Below, piece after piece: positions 43,625-52,664 of a stretch of 64,000 nucleotides of DNA (positions are counted from its first letter, which is position 1; each line of letters opens with the position of its first letter). The DNA comes from Verrucomicrobiota bacterium (GTDB lineage: Bacteria; Verrucomicrobiota; Verrucomicrobiia; Chthoniobacterales; UBA10450). The stretch covers positions 20,371-84,370 of the forward strand of contig QHOS01000026.1 in assembly GCA_003219415.1 (NCBI GenBank), given 5' to 3'. The notes under the pieces are model-generated. The model was not told where the DNA came from and ran no database searches. It worked only from the letters and a program-made list of their open reading frames with translations. A program made the position numbers and the translations under genes.

Positions 43625-43863
43625 AATTATATTCTCCGGTTGCGCTGTTTTGCGAGTAAACAGACATGAGCTTATGATTCGGTGACGTGTGGGCGGAGCA
43701 CTCCGCTTCGGTCAATTCCTGTCCGCGACGCTTGGTGTAACGACGCAGGAGGATGGATCGGTAGGGTGGACGATTTCGCGCGATCGATTCCATAACCCTG
43801 CGTGAGCAAATCGTTTCTGGCCTCAAAGGCGGCCGGAAAATTTTTCATTCTCTTTCGCATTAT

Positions 43864-43892
43864 TTGACCGCCGTGCTCTTCCTCCGCAAATT
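43864..43892 (+). promoter_or_regulatory. Candidate promoter for tRNA-Arg
   Basis: TTGACC (43864-43869), a 17-bp spacer and CAAATT (43887-43892), ending 15 bp before the tRNA 5' end. The -35 box matches five of six consensus positions; the -10 box only three of six. Confidence 0.35.
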
Positions 43893-43907
43893 AGCTGTTC
43901 TTCTCGG

Positions 43908-43984
43908 GCGCCCGTAGCTCAACTGGATAGAGCATCTGACTACGGATCAGAAGGTTAGTGGTTCGAATCCTCTCGGGCGCGCCA
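43908..43984 (+). tRNA. tRNA-Arg(ACG)
   Basis: A complete cloverleaf: acceptor arms GCGCCCG (43908-43914) and CGGGCGC (43974-43980), anticodon stem TCTGA/TCAGA with loop CTACGGA giving anticodon ACG, and T-loop GGTTCGAATCC. CCA is encoded at 43982-43984. ACG (read as ICG after deamination) decodes CGU/CGC/CGA arginine codons. A terminator hairpin follows. Confidence 0.95.
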
Positions 43985-44024
43985 CATTCGATGGCCGTAT
44001 CTTGTCCCAACGCCTGATCTTCAG

Positions 44025-44056
44025 GACCTCGCCCAGGTTTTGGGCGAGGTCTGTTT
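44025..44056 (+). terminator. Intrinsic terminator after tRNA-Arg
   Basis: Stem GACCTCGCCCA/TGGGCGAGGTC (44025-44035 and 44041-44051; 11 bp, loop of five) followed by TGTTTT. It lies 41 bp past the tRNA CCA end and directly ahead of the convergent PhoD-like gene end. Confidence 0.85.
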
Positions 44057-44092
44057 TAAGAATCCCGGCAAATCAAAGAGAGACGTGGCCCG

Positions 44093-46222
44093 TCAGGGAT
44101 GCCTTTTGATCTGGAAGCTGAACAATTCTCGTTCCGGGTTGTTGAACGGATCGTATTCCACAAACCCGTTCTGCACAGTCGAGTTGATGCCGTAGCTCGT
44201 GACGGTGAGAATTTTTCCATCGGCACTTACATCGAGCACGTTATAGTTGAATGTGTCCGGGCTATAAAAGTCAGCTGGTTGGCGCAGCCTGTCTGCATGT
44301 GGATCACCGAGGCGCCTGACGTTCTGCAACCCATGATAGCCTCCGAGGCCGATGGGTTCGAGGTTCTGGGCGATCTGAGCGTTGGCAATGCTGTCCGCGA
44401 GTTTCTTTACCAGCGCGAAGCTATGGTTTGAAATAAGGTCCGGACCCGTTGCGCCGAGCGGGCCGCAAACGATCTCCAAGCAGTATGGTACCTCTACGTA
44501 GCTCGCTTGAATGCCAGTCTGGCCACTCGGCGAGTAAAGCAATTCGTTAATGCGGTTCTGGTGGTCGTCGGTCGCGAGAAAGACCACGTTTTGAACGTGA
44601 TGATCAGCGATGAATTTCAGCAGCGCATTACGCTCGGCGCGATAACCGCCCATCCACGACTTCCCACCATCGCTCGTAACAGGCGAATAGGTGCTTGGAG
44701 CCGGCGTCAAGGCCAGCGTCGCGCCGGTGGCAATCGTGGCGTTGTTATTGATCGAAAATGTCGTGCCGTCGGTGTTGATAGCACTGATGGTCGTATTCGC
44801 AGGGACGCCAGTACCGGAAACGCCTTGGCCCACAACAAGGCCGACCGTACTGGTAACTGTAACCGTCCTCGTGTTGTTCGTAGACCCGGTGGTAACGATC
44901 GAGGTAATCGAACCAAGAGTGCCGTATTCCGCGGTTGTCGGCGGATTAACCAGCGTCAGGCTCCCGCCGATCGGCCCGATCTGGTCGATCGGATCGGAAA
45001 TGTTGACGAATTTCCAAGTCGTCCCTGTCTGTTCCGCGTCGAGAAGTGTTTGTTCCAACCACGCAAGCTGCGTCGCGCCCAGCATTGTGCGATTCGGATT
45101 GTCGGCGCGTGAGCCGGTTTCGTCCGCGTTTGCGGCAGTCTTCATCCGAATGTCGCGATAGGAGCGACAATCCGCGTTGATGAAGATTGCGTTCCTGCCC
45201 CATTGTTGAGCGAAGTAGAGCTGGCGAGTGTCATTCGTGCGTGGGTCCGATGGCGCATTGATCAGGCCACGCTCGCTGATCGGCTGGTAGTTCTCGAAAA
45301 CCTGCTGCAAAGTCTGAAAGCCGCCGCTCTTGTTCATGAAGGGAACGCTCCCGTCGTTGGGAGTTACATCATTGGCTGGATCACGTGCATCTACGCCTGC
45401 GCCGGCGAGAAAATCGAAGGGCGGACTGCCGGTGGTGCTGCCGACGCTTCCGCCCGCTGGAGCACCGCCGTTAATGTATTGCTTGTTACCCAGCTCGTGG
45501 TTGTCATACGCGGTGTAGTTACCCTGGCCGGCGAAGAATGGTTGCAGGCAGTTCTGGCCGCCGACGTTCACGGGCAGAAATTGCTCGCGATATTTGCGCG
45601 AGAAATCATCGAATAACTGCGACTGAGTCGCCGTTGGAACAAGGACCGTGGGATCTGGAATGTTCCCGGTGCTGTGCACTGCCGGCGATCCGATGCTCGC
45701 GGAGGTCTCATATTCCGTGTCGCCATCGAACATGAAGAAATCCAAGTTCTTTGCAGGCACTTGGCTCGCAAGTGCATAAGGACGGATCAATCCATCGCAG
45801 TCACCGCTGAACGCAAAATGGACTGGAACATTGGCTGTCGGGTTAGGAGCGGTCTTGAACTTGCCAACGTTGCTTGTGACCGAGGCATTCGTGGTTTGGA
45901 ACCGGTAATAATAAAATGTTCCTGGTTCCAAGCCGCCGAGATTGCTCTTTACGGTGTAATCAGTCGGCGAACCAGCAGTCCCTGCGAGCAATGTAGCGAC
46001 TCCCGTAATGAACGTTGGGTCTTGGCTGATTTGAACGTTGATTGCCGTCGGTTGCGGATTGGCTTCGTCTTTTGCGCGTGTCCAGACGGCCACGTCGTTA
46101 GTTGTTGCGTCGCCGGCAGCGACCCCGAGGAAGGTGACGTCGGCATCGGCGCCCGTCGTTTTGAGCATGTAGCCCGTGACGAGCACCAAAGTTACGATCC
46201 GAAGTGAAACGAAGTTCTTCAT
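44093..46222 (-). CDS. PhoD-like alkaline phosphatase with an inserted beta-rich segment
   Basis: 709 aa with an N-terminal signal segment, an N-terminal beta-sandwich domain typical of PhoD (about 30-125; VTFLGVAAGD, YYYRFQT) and a metal-dependent phosphatase domain with SGDCDG, FMFDGDTEYE, AYDNHEL and TDDHQNR. PhoD enzymes release phosphate from diesters or monoesters in the periplasm. A segment of about 85 residues (roughly 440-525) rich in Thr/Gly/Asn (GSITSIVTTGSTNN, GQGVSGTGVPANTT) interrupts the phosphatase domain. It looks like one repeat of a surface-adhesion beta module. ATG at 46222. Confidence 0.85.
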   Translation of the reverse strand: MKNFVSLRIVTLVLVTGYMLKTTGADADVTFLGVAAGDATTNDVAVWTRAKDEANPQPTAINVQISQDPTFITGVATLLAGTAGSPTDYTVKSNLGGLEPGTFYYYRFQTTNASVTSNVGKFKTAPNPTANVPVHFAFSGDCDGLIRPYALASQVPAKNLDFFMFDGDTEYETSASIGSPAVHSTGNIPDPTVLVPTATQSQLFDDFSRKYREQFLPVNVGGQNCLQPFFAGQGNYTAYDNHELGNKQYINGGAPAGGSVGSTTGSPPFDFLAGAGVDARDPANDVTPNDGSVPFMNKSGGFQTLQQVFENYQPISERGLINAPSDPRTNDTRQLYFAQQWGRNAIFINADCRSYRDIRMKTAANADETGSRADNPNRTMLGATQLAWLEQTLLDAEQTGTTWKFVNISDPIDQIGPIGGSLTLVNPPTTAEYGTLGSITSIVTTGSTNNTRTVTVTSTVGLVVGQGVSGTGVPANTTISAINTDGTTFSINNNATIATGATLALTPAPSTYSPVTSDGGKSWMGGYRAERNALLKFIADHHVQNVVFLATDDHQNRINELLYSPSGQTGIQASYVEVPYCLEIVCGPLGATGPDLISNHSFALVKKLADSIANAQIAQNLEPIGLGGYHGLQNVRRLGDPHADRLRQPADFYSPDTFNYNVLDVSADGKILTVTSYGINSTVQNGFVEYDPFNNPERELFSFQIKRHP

Positions 46223-46359
46223 ATTAAGTCTTGTTGGTTTGTTTTGATGATTGGTGAAAACGCCGCAAAGAAACCGGAGACGTGTGGCGATTTGAAGGCG
46301 TTCTTGTAAAACTTTCGTGACGCTTCCGCATCACACCCTCGCATGCCCGGCCGCATGCA

Positions 46360-46381
46360 TGCTGTCGTCGGCGCGACAGCA
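46360..46381. repeat. Perfect 8-bp hairpin TGCTGTCG/CGACAGCA
   Basis: Stem with a 6-base loop, preceded by a GCATGC-CCGGCC-GCATGC inverted pair (46341-46358). It lies in the 250-bp gap between the PhoD-like gene and the nuclease gene end. No T-run follows. Confidence 0.6.
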
Positions 46382-46472
46382 CGATTCAGAATTTGGACGA
46401 TGGCGTAGGACGGGCGGTAAGCTCGCTGCCGCAGAACGACGCGATCAAACGGTCAATTGTCGTCAGCCAGCG

Positions 46473-47453
46473 CTACTGAAAATACGGCCGGATTTTGGCG
46501 TATTTCTTGTCGCCGATTCCGCTCACCTTTTTCAAATCATCAGCGCTGCGAAACGGTCGCGCGGCAATAATTCGAGAAGCCATAACTTGCCCAACGCCAG
46601 GAATCATTTTCAATTCCTTTTCCGTAGCGGCGTTGATGTCGATCCTGCCTGGCTCGATTTTTTCTTTTGCATGCGACTTTTTAACCTCGACCGGACCGAC
46701 AGTCGTTGACGAAGGACGAAATACTGGCGTCGCGAAAGGTGTATTCGCCGGAGGCCAGGCGTGGGACCGAGCCGTCTTTCCGGTTACGAAAACATTAAAA
46801 GGCGCTGGCTTTTGAGCGTGGACATTTAATCGGCCGGCATCAACGCCCCAGCCTCCAATTTTCTCCTGCTTTGCTTCATCTTCGAATTGTTGAAGTTTTT
46901 CTACTTCTAGTCGCGAATTTCTTAATCCCGGCGGCACGGCTCTGAATCCATAGTTTCGTGCAAGCCCATTGCGAACCAGCTGCTCGCCGAGATCACCGTC
47001 TTTAGTCTTCACAAACGCGTAAAACCGCTCGAGTTTGCTGCGGCCCATTGCATCTGACATGCGCGTAAACACCGTAAACGGCTGGGACAATTTCTCGCGC
47101 GTGAACTCTTTGGCTGCCACCCCTACTTCGATGGCCTGGGGCACGGTGATCGCGAAGTATTTCGCCTGTTCGACGAGGCGCGCCGGATTCATTTCGTCCG
47201 TTTCAGGTGCGTCAACCATGTAGAGGCGAAAAATGTATTCCCTCGCGCCTGCGCTCGCGTGAAAACTGTCACCGTCATTCGCCCGATTTGAGATCAGCCG
47301 GCAATTTTCCAGGATGATCCAATCTTTAGACTCGCGTGCGCCAACATCGACCTGCGCCGCGCAAACAATTGCAAGGGCAAGGAGTCCTGTCTTGTAGCGC
47401 CGTTGGGTAAGCCGCGTGGCTGCGAACTTGCAACTGGAAATCATATCCGACAT
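46473..47453 (-). CDS. Secreted thermonuclease (SNase) domain fused to a ComEA-type helix-hairpin-helix
   Basis: From ATG 47453 (326 aa). A signal-like helix (TGLLALAIVCAAQVDVGA) is followed by a staphylococcal-nuclease-like domain: RLYMVDAPET keeps the equivalents of catalytic Arg35/Asp40/Glu43, and DAMGR the equivalent of Arg87. The C-terminal ~65 residues (DINAATEKELKMIPGVGQVMASRI) are a ComEA-like DNA-binding HhH domain. The ATG overlaps the stop of the PAP2 gene (TGATG). A secreted DNA-binding nuclease could process incoming DNA or extracellular DNA. The longer upstream frame to 47642 is antisense-like and rejected. Confidence 0.85.
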   Translation of the reverse strand: MSDMISSCKFAATRLTQRRYKTGLLALAIVCAAQVDVGARESKDWIILENCRLISNRANDGDSFHASAGAREYIFRLYMVDAPETDEMNPARLVEQAKYFAITVPQAIEVGVAAKEFTREKLSQPFTVFTRMSDAMGRSKLERFYAFVKTKDGDLGEQLVRNGLARNYGFRAVPPGLRNSRLEVEKLQQFEDEAKQEKIGGWGVDAGRLNVHAQKPAPFNVFVTGKTARSHAWPPANTPFATPVFRPSSTTVGPVEVKKSHAKEKIEPGRIDINAATEKELKMIPGVGQVMASRIIAARPFRSADDLKKVSGIGDKKYAKIRPYFQ

Positions 47454-48121
47454 CACAATTGAGGGGTTTGCAGCCGCGCCAGATACGCCGCGTACATCGC
47501 GATGATTCCGCCCAACACACTGCCGGCAATCACGTCGCTGACGAAATGATAATTCATCGCCACAAGACTCACGAGCATCGAAGCCGAGAGAATAATAACT
47601 ACGACTTGTACGGTTCGACTGCGGGGCATTGCGATCAGCCACACGGTAGCAAAGGCCAAGATTCTGGCAGCGTGGCCGGACGGAAAACTGCCGACGTCAT
47701 CTCCACGCTGAAATGGATGGAAACCGTACGTCCCGGTGCCGATCAGGGATGGATTATCGTGAGTCCAGGTGTCCGGCCAATAGCGACCGAAAACGTCGCC
47801 TAACGAGATGCGAAAATCATCGGCAACAATCAGGCTGAGACACGCGACAAACAGCGTCTTCTGCCAGAGTAGAAATGTTCCCCGGGTCCGTCGAATCATT
47901 AAGATCGTCAAAACAAGAGCCGACCAATTCTGGACCTCTGGCGGTGGATAAGTGAGCCACCGAAAGGGTGAGAACCCATTGATATGATGATGATAGACAA
48001 AGAATGCCACCGGGCGATCAATCCAAAAGTAACAGATCAATACGGCGACAATGCAGAAGGCCATACTGATCAACGCGCGACGCAGTAATGCGCGATAATC
48101 CAGTTCCGGCCTCGTCCTCAC
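47453..48121 (-). CDS. PAP2-family membrane phosphatase
   Basis: 222 aa with about five membrane helices and the PAP2 catalytic blocks FPSGHAAR (C2) and NYHFVSDVIAG (C3). The C1 motif (KxxxxxxRP) is degenerate. Members dephosphorylate lipid phosphates such as undecaprenyl diphosphate or phosphatidate. It overlaps the sugar kinase gene (GTG/ATG start 48121) and the nuclease gene, a three-gene translation-coupled operon. Confidence 0.85.
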   Translation of the reverse strand: MRTRPELDYRALLRRALISMAFCIVAVLICYFWIDRPVAFFVYHHHINGFSPFRWLTYPPPEVQNWSALVLTILMIRRTRGTFLLWQKTLFVACLSLIVADDFRISLGDVFGRYWPDTWTHDNPSLIGTGTYGFHPFQRGDDVGSFPSGHAARILAFATVWLIAMPRSRTVQVVVIILSASMLVSLVAMNYHFVSDVIAGSVLGGIIAMYAAYLARLQTPQL

Positions 48122-49035
48122 AACGGCACTTCAAACTGGCTCATGAGTTTGAACGTCTCATAGCGCTTCGCAATTTCTTCCATCGAGAGTGCGCGCAAAC
48201 GCTCCAGACTGAACGCTTCCACGCAAAAGCTGGCCAGAACACTGCCGTAAATCATCGCTCGGCGTAAGTCATTAAAATGCACCTTTTTCACAGTGCCCGC
48301 GAGATAGCCTGCCATTCCGCCGGCAAACGTATCCCCTGCCCCGGTTGGATCGTGAATGTCCTCAAGCGGATAAGCGCCGCAGCTGAAAAATTGATTATCT
48401 TCGCCAAAAAGCAGCGCGCCGTGTTCGCCTTTCTTTATCGCAACGTAATCTGGACCCATTTTTCGAATGCTACGCCCCGCCTTGATAAGACTTGTCTGCT
48501 TGGTGATCTCGCGGGCTTCGCTATCGTTTAAGATAAGGAGATTCACGCGCCGAAGCAGCGCATCGAGGTCTGGTCGTGCTGTCTCGATCCAGAGATCCAT
48601 CGTGTCGGCCACAACGAAACGCGGGCGCGCCATCTGGTCGAGCACATGCGCTTGCAACGATGGTGCGATGTTGGCCAGCAAGACAAAATCGGTTTCGCGA
48701 TACGACTCCGGCAACGCCGGTTTGAAATCTTCGAAGACGTTGAGTGCAATCGAGCGCGTTTCGCGCGTATTCAAATCCCAGGAGTATTCGCCGGACCAGC
48801 GAAAAGTTTTTCCATTCGCGCGCTGCACACCTTTGCTGTCGATCTTGCGCGATTCCCAAAACTGAAATTCGGATTCGGGAAAGTCATTGCCTACGATTCC
48901 GACCAATCGAACTGGCGAAAAAAAACTCGCGCCCAACGCAGCGTAGGATGCGGATCCGCCTAACAAGTCGGAATGTTCCTCTACCGGGGTCTTAACTGTG
49001 TCGATTGCAATCGAGCCTACAACGAGAACAGACAT
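48118..49035 (-). CDS. PfkB-family carbohydrate kinase
   Basis: 305 aa with the ribokinase-family signatures LLGGSASYAALGAS (near the N-terminus) and DPTGAGDTFAGGMAGYLAG (catalytic Asp). The N-terminal VVGSIAIDTV is typical. Substrate sugar or nucleoside unknown. First gene of the coupled kinase-PAP2-nuclease operon. Confidence 0.88.
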   Translation of the reverse strand: MSVLVVGSIAIDTVKTPVEEHSDLLGGSASYAALGASFFSPVRLVGIVGNDFPESEFQFWESRKIDSKGVQRANGKTFRWSGEYSWDLNTRETRSIALNVFEDFKPALPESYRETDFVLLANIAPSLQAHVLDQMARPRFVVADTMDLWIETARPDLDALLRRVNLLILNDSEAREITKQTSLIKAGRSIRKMGPDYVAIKKGEHGALLFGEDNQFFSCGAYPLEDIHDPTGAGDTFAGGMAGYLAGTVKKVHFNDLRRAMIYGSVLASFCVEAFSLERLRALSMEEIAKRYETFKLMSQFEVPL

Positions 49036-49150
49036 GGTCAGAATGACGAATTAAACGCGAGGAGTAAATGACGAACTGGACTTGGTTGCGAAGATCTAGT
49101 CATTTGGATTTTATTCATTCCTTCGTCATTGGTCATTCGCCATTCGTCAT
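49036..49150. repeat. AATGACGAA simple-sequence tract
   Basis: Repeats of the type GAATGACGAATTA and, at the other end, TCATTGGTCATTCGCCATTCGTCATT (roughly complementary) fill the gap between the sugar kinase gene and the 3' end of thiE. The tract reaches the thiE stop codon. Confidence 0.65.
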
Positions 49151-49777
49151 TTACGCTAACATGTCGGTAGCGCAGCGCGCGTAATCAACAATGCTGTGCG
49201 CTTTGAGCAAGGCGGAAACCATGGCAACGCGCTTCGCACCCGCGTCGATGACCTGCTGAAGATTGTCGATGTTAATTCCGCCGATACAAAAGATCGGGAT
49301 ATCGACGTCGAGATGAACTTGCCCGATGTCGCCCAGCCCGATTGGCTTGTAATCTGGTTTTGTTGGCGTGGCGAAGATCGGACCAAATCCGATGTAATCG
49401 GCGCCTTCGCCCAGCGTCGCGTGCGCCTGGGTCAGACTGTGCGTCGATTTTCCAACAATCAAATTTCTTCCAGCTTTTTGGCGTGCAACAAGAATCGAAT
49501 CGTCGTCCTGTCCAACGTGCACGCCTTCGACGGGAACCCGCGCCGCGACCTCCGCATAATCATTCACGATCAGCGGCGTGTCCGAGCGGGCTGTGACCTC
49601 ATGGATCTCAGAGGCGAGATTGACCAGCTCGTCGATCGATTTTCCTTTTCCGCGCAGTTGGATGAGATCTACACCGCCAGTGACCATTTGTTCCGCGACG
49701 CGATTGCAATCCCGCAGTTGCGGGATGTAACCGAGATCAATGATTCCGTAAAGGCGGCATTCGCGTAGCGCTCTCAT
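49151..49777 (-). CDS. thiE: Thiamine-phosphate synthase (ThiE)
   Basis: ThiE joins HMP-PP and thiazole phosphate to thiamine monophosphate. The family pattern includes LIQLRGKGKS, VNDYAEVA, GVHVGQDD, GFGPIFATPTKPD and CIGGIN. Length 208 aa. I looked for a TPP riboswitch (CUGAGA and ACCUGAUC-type boxes) upstream of the start at 49777 and saw none. No other thi gene is adjacent. Confidence 0.92.
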   Translation of the reverse strand: MRALRECRLYGIIDLGYIPQLRDCNRVAEQMVTGGVDLIQLRGKGKSIDELVNLASEIHEVTARSDTPLIVNDYAEVAARVPVEGVHVGQDDDSILVARQKAGRNLIVGKSTHSLTQAHATLGEGADYIGFGPIFATPTKPDYKPIGLGDIGQVHLDVDIPIFCIGGINIDNLQQVIDAGAKRVAMVSALLKAHSIVDYARCATDMLA

Positions 49778-50237
49778 CGTCGCAGCGCAACTTTGTAAGT
49801 GCGCATTCCATTACTCGCAAATTGCAAATCCCGCCTCCCGCGAGTGGATGCGGTGCTACCTCGGCGCTGTAATGAGAAATTTCCCGGCAGAAGATCGAAT
49901 CGAATCGTCCCCGAAGGTAATCGATTCACCGCTAAACGGCGGCGCGGGCTTTGCCGGGAAGAGCGGTCGCAAAACCGCAAATGTTTGCGATACAAACGCA
50001 ATGGAGACGAATATGGACACGGCTGCACACTTCATGTCCGCCGCTCTTAGCAGGATCATGCAGCATGGCAAGTAAAATTTTTTCGCGTTCACGGTAATTA
50101 GGCGCAAGCCCACCTGACTCGTGATTCGTGGAAACGTTACATCGTTCCGAAAAAATCCTTTTAACTTTGTAACCATTCAACCCGGCAAAGCAGATTCATA
50201 TTTGCGATTTCAGGTTTCGGGATATTTTTCCACGCCG
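49778..50237. other. 460-bp gap between thiE and gspF, no confident gene
   Basis: A small plus-strand frame (ATG 49872 to 50075; MRNFPAEDRIES ... MQHGK) has no ribosome-binding site and a composition unlike the neighbours, so I do not call it. The frame upstream of gspF from 50121 is also not convincing. I see no riboswitch or strong promoter. The divergent position suggests both thiE and gspF promoters lie here. Confidence 0.5.
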
Positions 50238-51482
50238 ATGCCACAGTTCGCATACCGTGCCCGCGACGCCCAGGGAAGCTTGGTTGAAGGCGTACTCGAT
50301 TGCCCAGATCGAGCGGTCGCCATTCGACAAATTGAATTACAAAAGTGTATTCCCGTCCGGATCGAGCTGATGGGACCCGAAGCCAAAACGGCACCACGCG
50401 ATGGCGCGCGAGTCGCGTCGCCCACGCAGAATCTGAAAATCCCGCACGGTCAGTTGCTCGTTTTCACCGAGCAGCTCGCTCATTTGCTCCAGGCGGGCAT
50501 GACGCTCGACGAAGGACTGTCAATTCTGGAAAAACGTTTGAAGCAGCCGCGCGTCCAACAAATGACGCATGCGCTGCATCAGGCGCTAGTCGATGGCCGA
50601 AGTTTCTCGCAAGCCTTGAGCGAGCTGCCACGAATTTTCCCGCCGCTCTATGTAAACCTGGTGGCTGCGGGGGAGGCGAGCGGAGCGCTGCCGCAGATTC
50701 TACTCAGACTAGTCAAACATTTGATGCAGGCGAAAGAACTGCGAGACCGCGTGCAACAGGCATTGATCTATCCGGCCTTTCTCGCGCTGGCCGGCGGCGC
50801 TCTCATTACGATTTTTATAACCTTCATGGTGCCGCAGTTGTCCGGATTCATGGCACAAACCGGCGGAGTGCTTCCATTGCCCACACGGATTCTGATGCAA
50901 ATTCATCATGCGATCACGGGCTATTGGTGGGTCGGCTTGCTGTTAGGAATCAGCGCAGTGATCGGTTTCCGCGCGCTTGTTCGCACCGATGAAGGGCGCA
51001 TCGGTTGGGATCGTTTTCGGTTGATGATTCCCGGATACGGGGGGGTCATTCGACACCGTTACTACGCGCAATTCTCGCGCACACTTGGGACCTTGATGGA
51101 AAATGGAATACCTCTGCTCCGTTCACTCGATCTGGTAACTGAAATTGCGGGGAACCGATTCCTCGAACTAAAGCTCGGCGATGTGCGCAAGGCGGTCATC
51201 GATGGCGCGACGCTCTCAGCCGCTTTGCAAGCGCAGAAACTGTTTCCTGATTTATTCACCGATATGATGTCGGTGGGAGAACAAACCGGACATTTCGCCG
51301 AAACCATGCAGGCCATCGCCGACGTTTATGAGCGCGAACTCGACAAAACGGTTGTCCTGATCTCGCAATTGATTCCGCCGGTTATCATCGTTGTGATCGC
51401 CGTTGTTGTCGGTCTGGTTGTTTTCAGCATTCTGTCGGCCGTATTCGAGATGACACACAGCCTGCAATTCAGGCCGCACTAA
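50238..51482 (+). CDS. gspF: Type II secretion system inner-membrane protein GspF
   Basis: GspF/PilC-family platform protein, 414 aa from ATG 50238 (MPQFAYRARDAQG). Two T2SSF domains are evident (LLVFTEQLAHLLQAGMTLDEGL and YYAQFSRTLGTLMENGIPLL), with membrane helices near VPQLSGFMAQTGG, the middle and the C-terminus (IIVVIAVVVGLVVFSIL). It recruits GspE and organises the pseudopilus. The longer in-frame start at 50121 adds an unlikely leader. First gene of the plus-strand T2SS arm. Confidence 0.95.
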   Translation: MPQFAYRARDAQGSLVEGVLDCPDRAVAIRQIELQKCIPVRIELMGPEAKTAPRDGARVASPTQNLKIPHGQLLVFTEQLAHLLQAGMTLDEGLSILEKRLKQPRVQQMTHALHQALVDGRSFSQALSELPRIFPPLYVNLVAAGEASGALPQILLRLVKHLMQAKELRDRVQQALIYPAFLALAGGALITIFITFMVPQLSGFMAQTGGVLPLPTRILMQIHHAITGYWWVGLLLGISAVIGFRALVRTDEGRIGWDRFRLMIPGYGGVIRHRYYAQFSRTLGTLMENGIPLLRSLDLVTEIAGNRFLELKLGDVRKAVIDGATLSAALQAQKLFPDLFTDMMSVGEQTGHFAETMQAIADVYERELDKTVVLISQLIPPVIIVVIAVVVGLVVFSILSAVFEMTHSLQFRPH

Positions 51483-51530
51483 AACTGAAACTTGCAATCA
51501 AGCCCGCGCACGAATAATCTCGCCCGCCTA

Positions 51531-52595
51531 ATGTTACTTCGCGCCGTCTTTGCGATACTGTTCGCCGCGATTTGCCGCGTAGATGCACAGGAAGCGTTGA
51601 CTGATGCCCTCCCCGCGCCCGCCGACGCGACCCAGCAGCCGATCCCAGAAAGCGCCTGGCTCGATCTGCGCCAAAACGCGCCTCAAAATTCAAAAATACA
51701 GAACGCTCCCGTCTGGGTTGAAGCACTGACCCTCCTGCCAACTGAAACGACGGAAGTGGCTCCCATGTCCAAAAGCGTCTTTCGCATTCGAGTCAGGCAA
51801 CCGAGCCCTGACTATCAGGTTCTTTTTTTCCGCCTATTCTTCGATGACAAGGCAGATCAACAGCCTGAGTTAATCGCCTGGGACGAATCCGGCACACATG
51901 TTTTGCGCTCTGGGACTCTTGGAGCGGGAATGAATCTGCCGAGCTCTGATTCGGTGCTCATTCCGATGACCGGCGCGTCTTCCATCGATATCGAAGTGCC
52001 CGGTGACGGAAAAACGGTGCGAGGCGCGTATCTCGATTGGATGACGAGCAGTGAAGTCGTGCATCCTGTGAACACAGAACATCGGGATATGATTCCCGAA
52101 CCTTTCTCGTCGGTGCCGACACTGCACGCGCCACCTGACGACGTTGAGAATTTTGGAACCGTTACGGCAACGCTCGCGGCAGAGGCAATCCGGATTGGCG
52201 CGCAAACCCAGGAAGGCGCTGCCTTTCAATTTTCAATCGAAGCCCAACCACTGACAGCCTTGTTGAGTTTTGAAATCGCCGACCCGCGGATTGACGCTCC
52301 GCCGGAAATTTATCTTAACGGTCAGGACATTGGGCCTGCTTCCCTGACGCTACCAGACCTTGGTGATCCGGCGTACAGGGGCGAAGTACAACCACTTTCC
52401 ACGCAAATGCATTTCAACTACACCGGATGGCTGCGCGCTCAGAAAATTGTACCGGCAGCGAGCTTAAAAGCGGGCACGAACGATTTGGTCGTTGTGAACG
52501 GCGCTGACACAGGAGCTTCGGCGGTACGGGCCACGCAGATTCAATTAAAGTATATCTGGGACAAGTCGGATTATCTTTTGCGCGCCGGGCACTAG
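51531..52595 (+). CDS. Secreted protein of unknown function in the T2SS locus
   Basis: 354 aa from ATG 51531 (MLLRAVFAILFAAICRVDAQ signal). The mature part is beta-rich with no motif I recognise (FRLFFDDKADQQPELIAWDESG, EIYLNGQDIGPASLTL). A TTG at 51492 is an alternative start. Because it lies between gspF and gspG it may be a T2SS-associated secreted or assembly factor, or a cargo protein. Function not assigned. Confidence 0.7.
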   Translation: MLLRAVFAILFAAICRVDAQEALTDALPAPADATQQPIPESAWLDLRQNAPQNSKIQNAPVWVEALTLLPTETTEVAPMSKSVFRIRVRQPSPDYQVLFFRLFFDDKADQQPELIAWDESGTHVLRSGTLGAGMNLPSSDSVLIPMTGASSIDIEVPGDGKTVRGAYLDWMTSSEVVHPVNTEHRDMIPEPFSSVPTLHAPPDDVENFGTVTATLAAEAIRIGAQTQEGAAFQFSIEAQPLTALLSFEIADPRIDAPPEIYLNGQDIGPASLTLPDLGDPAYRGEVQPLSTQMHFNYTGWLRAQKIVPAASLKAGTNDLVVVNGADTGASAVRATQIQLKYIWDKSDYLLRAGH

Positions 52596-52664
52596 AAATT
52601 CTTAAAGAGCAAGGTAGTGTTACCGCGCACAGAATGGGAGGGTGACTCCTCTATCGAGGTAAGA

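Noticed and set aside
49778-50100. TPP riboswitch ahead of thiE
   Set aside because: No CUGAGA box or paired ACCUGAUC-type segment was found on the minus strand upstream of 49777.
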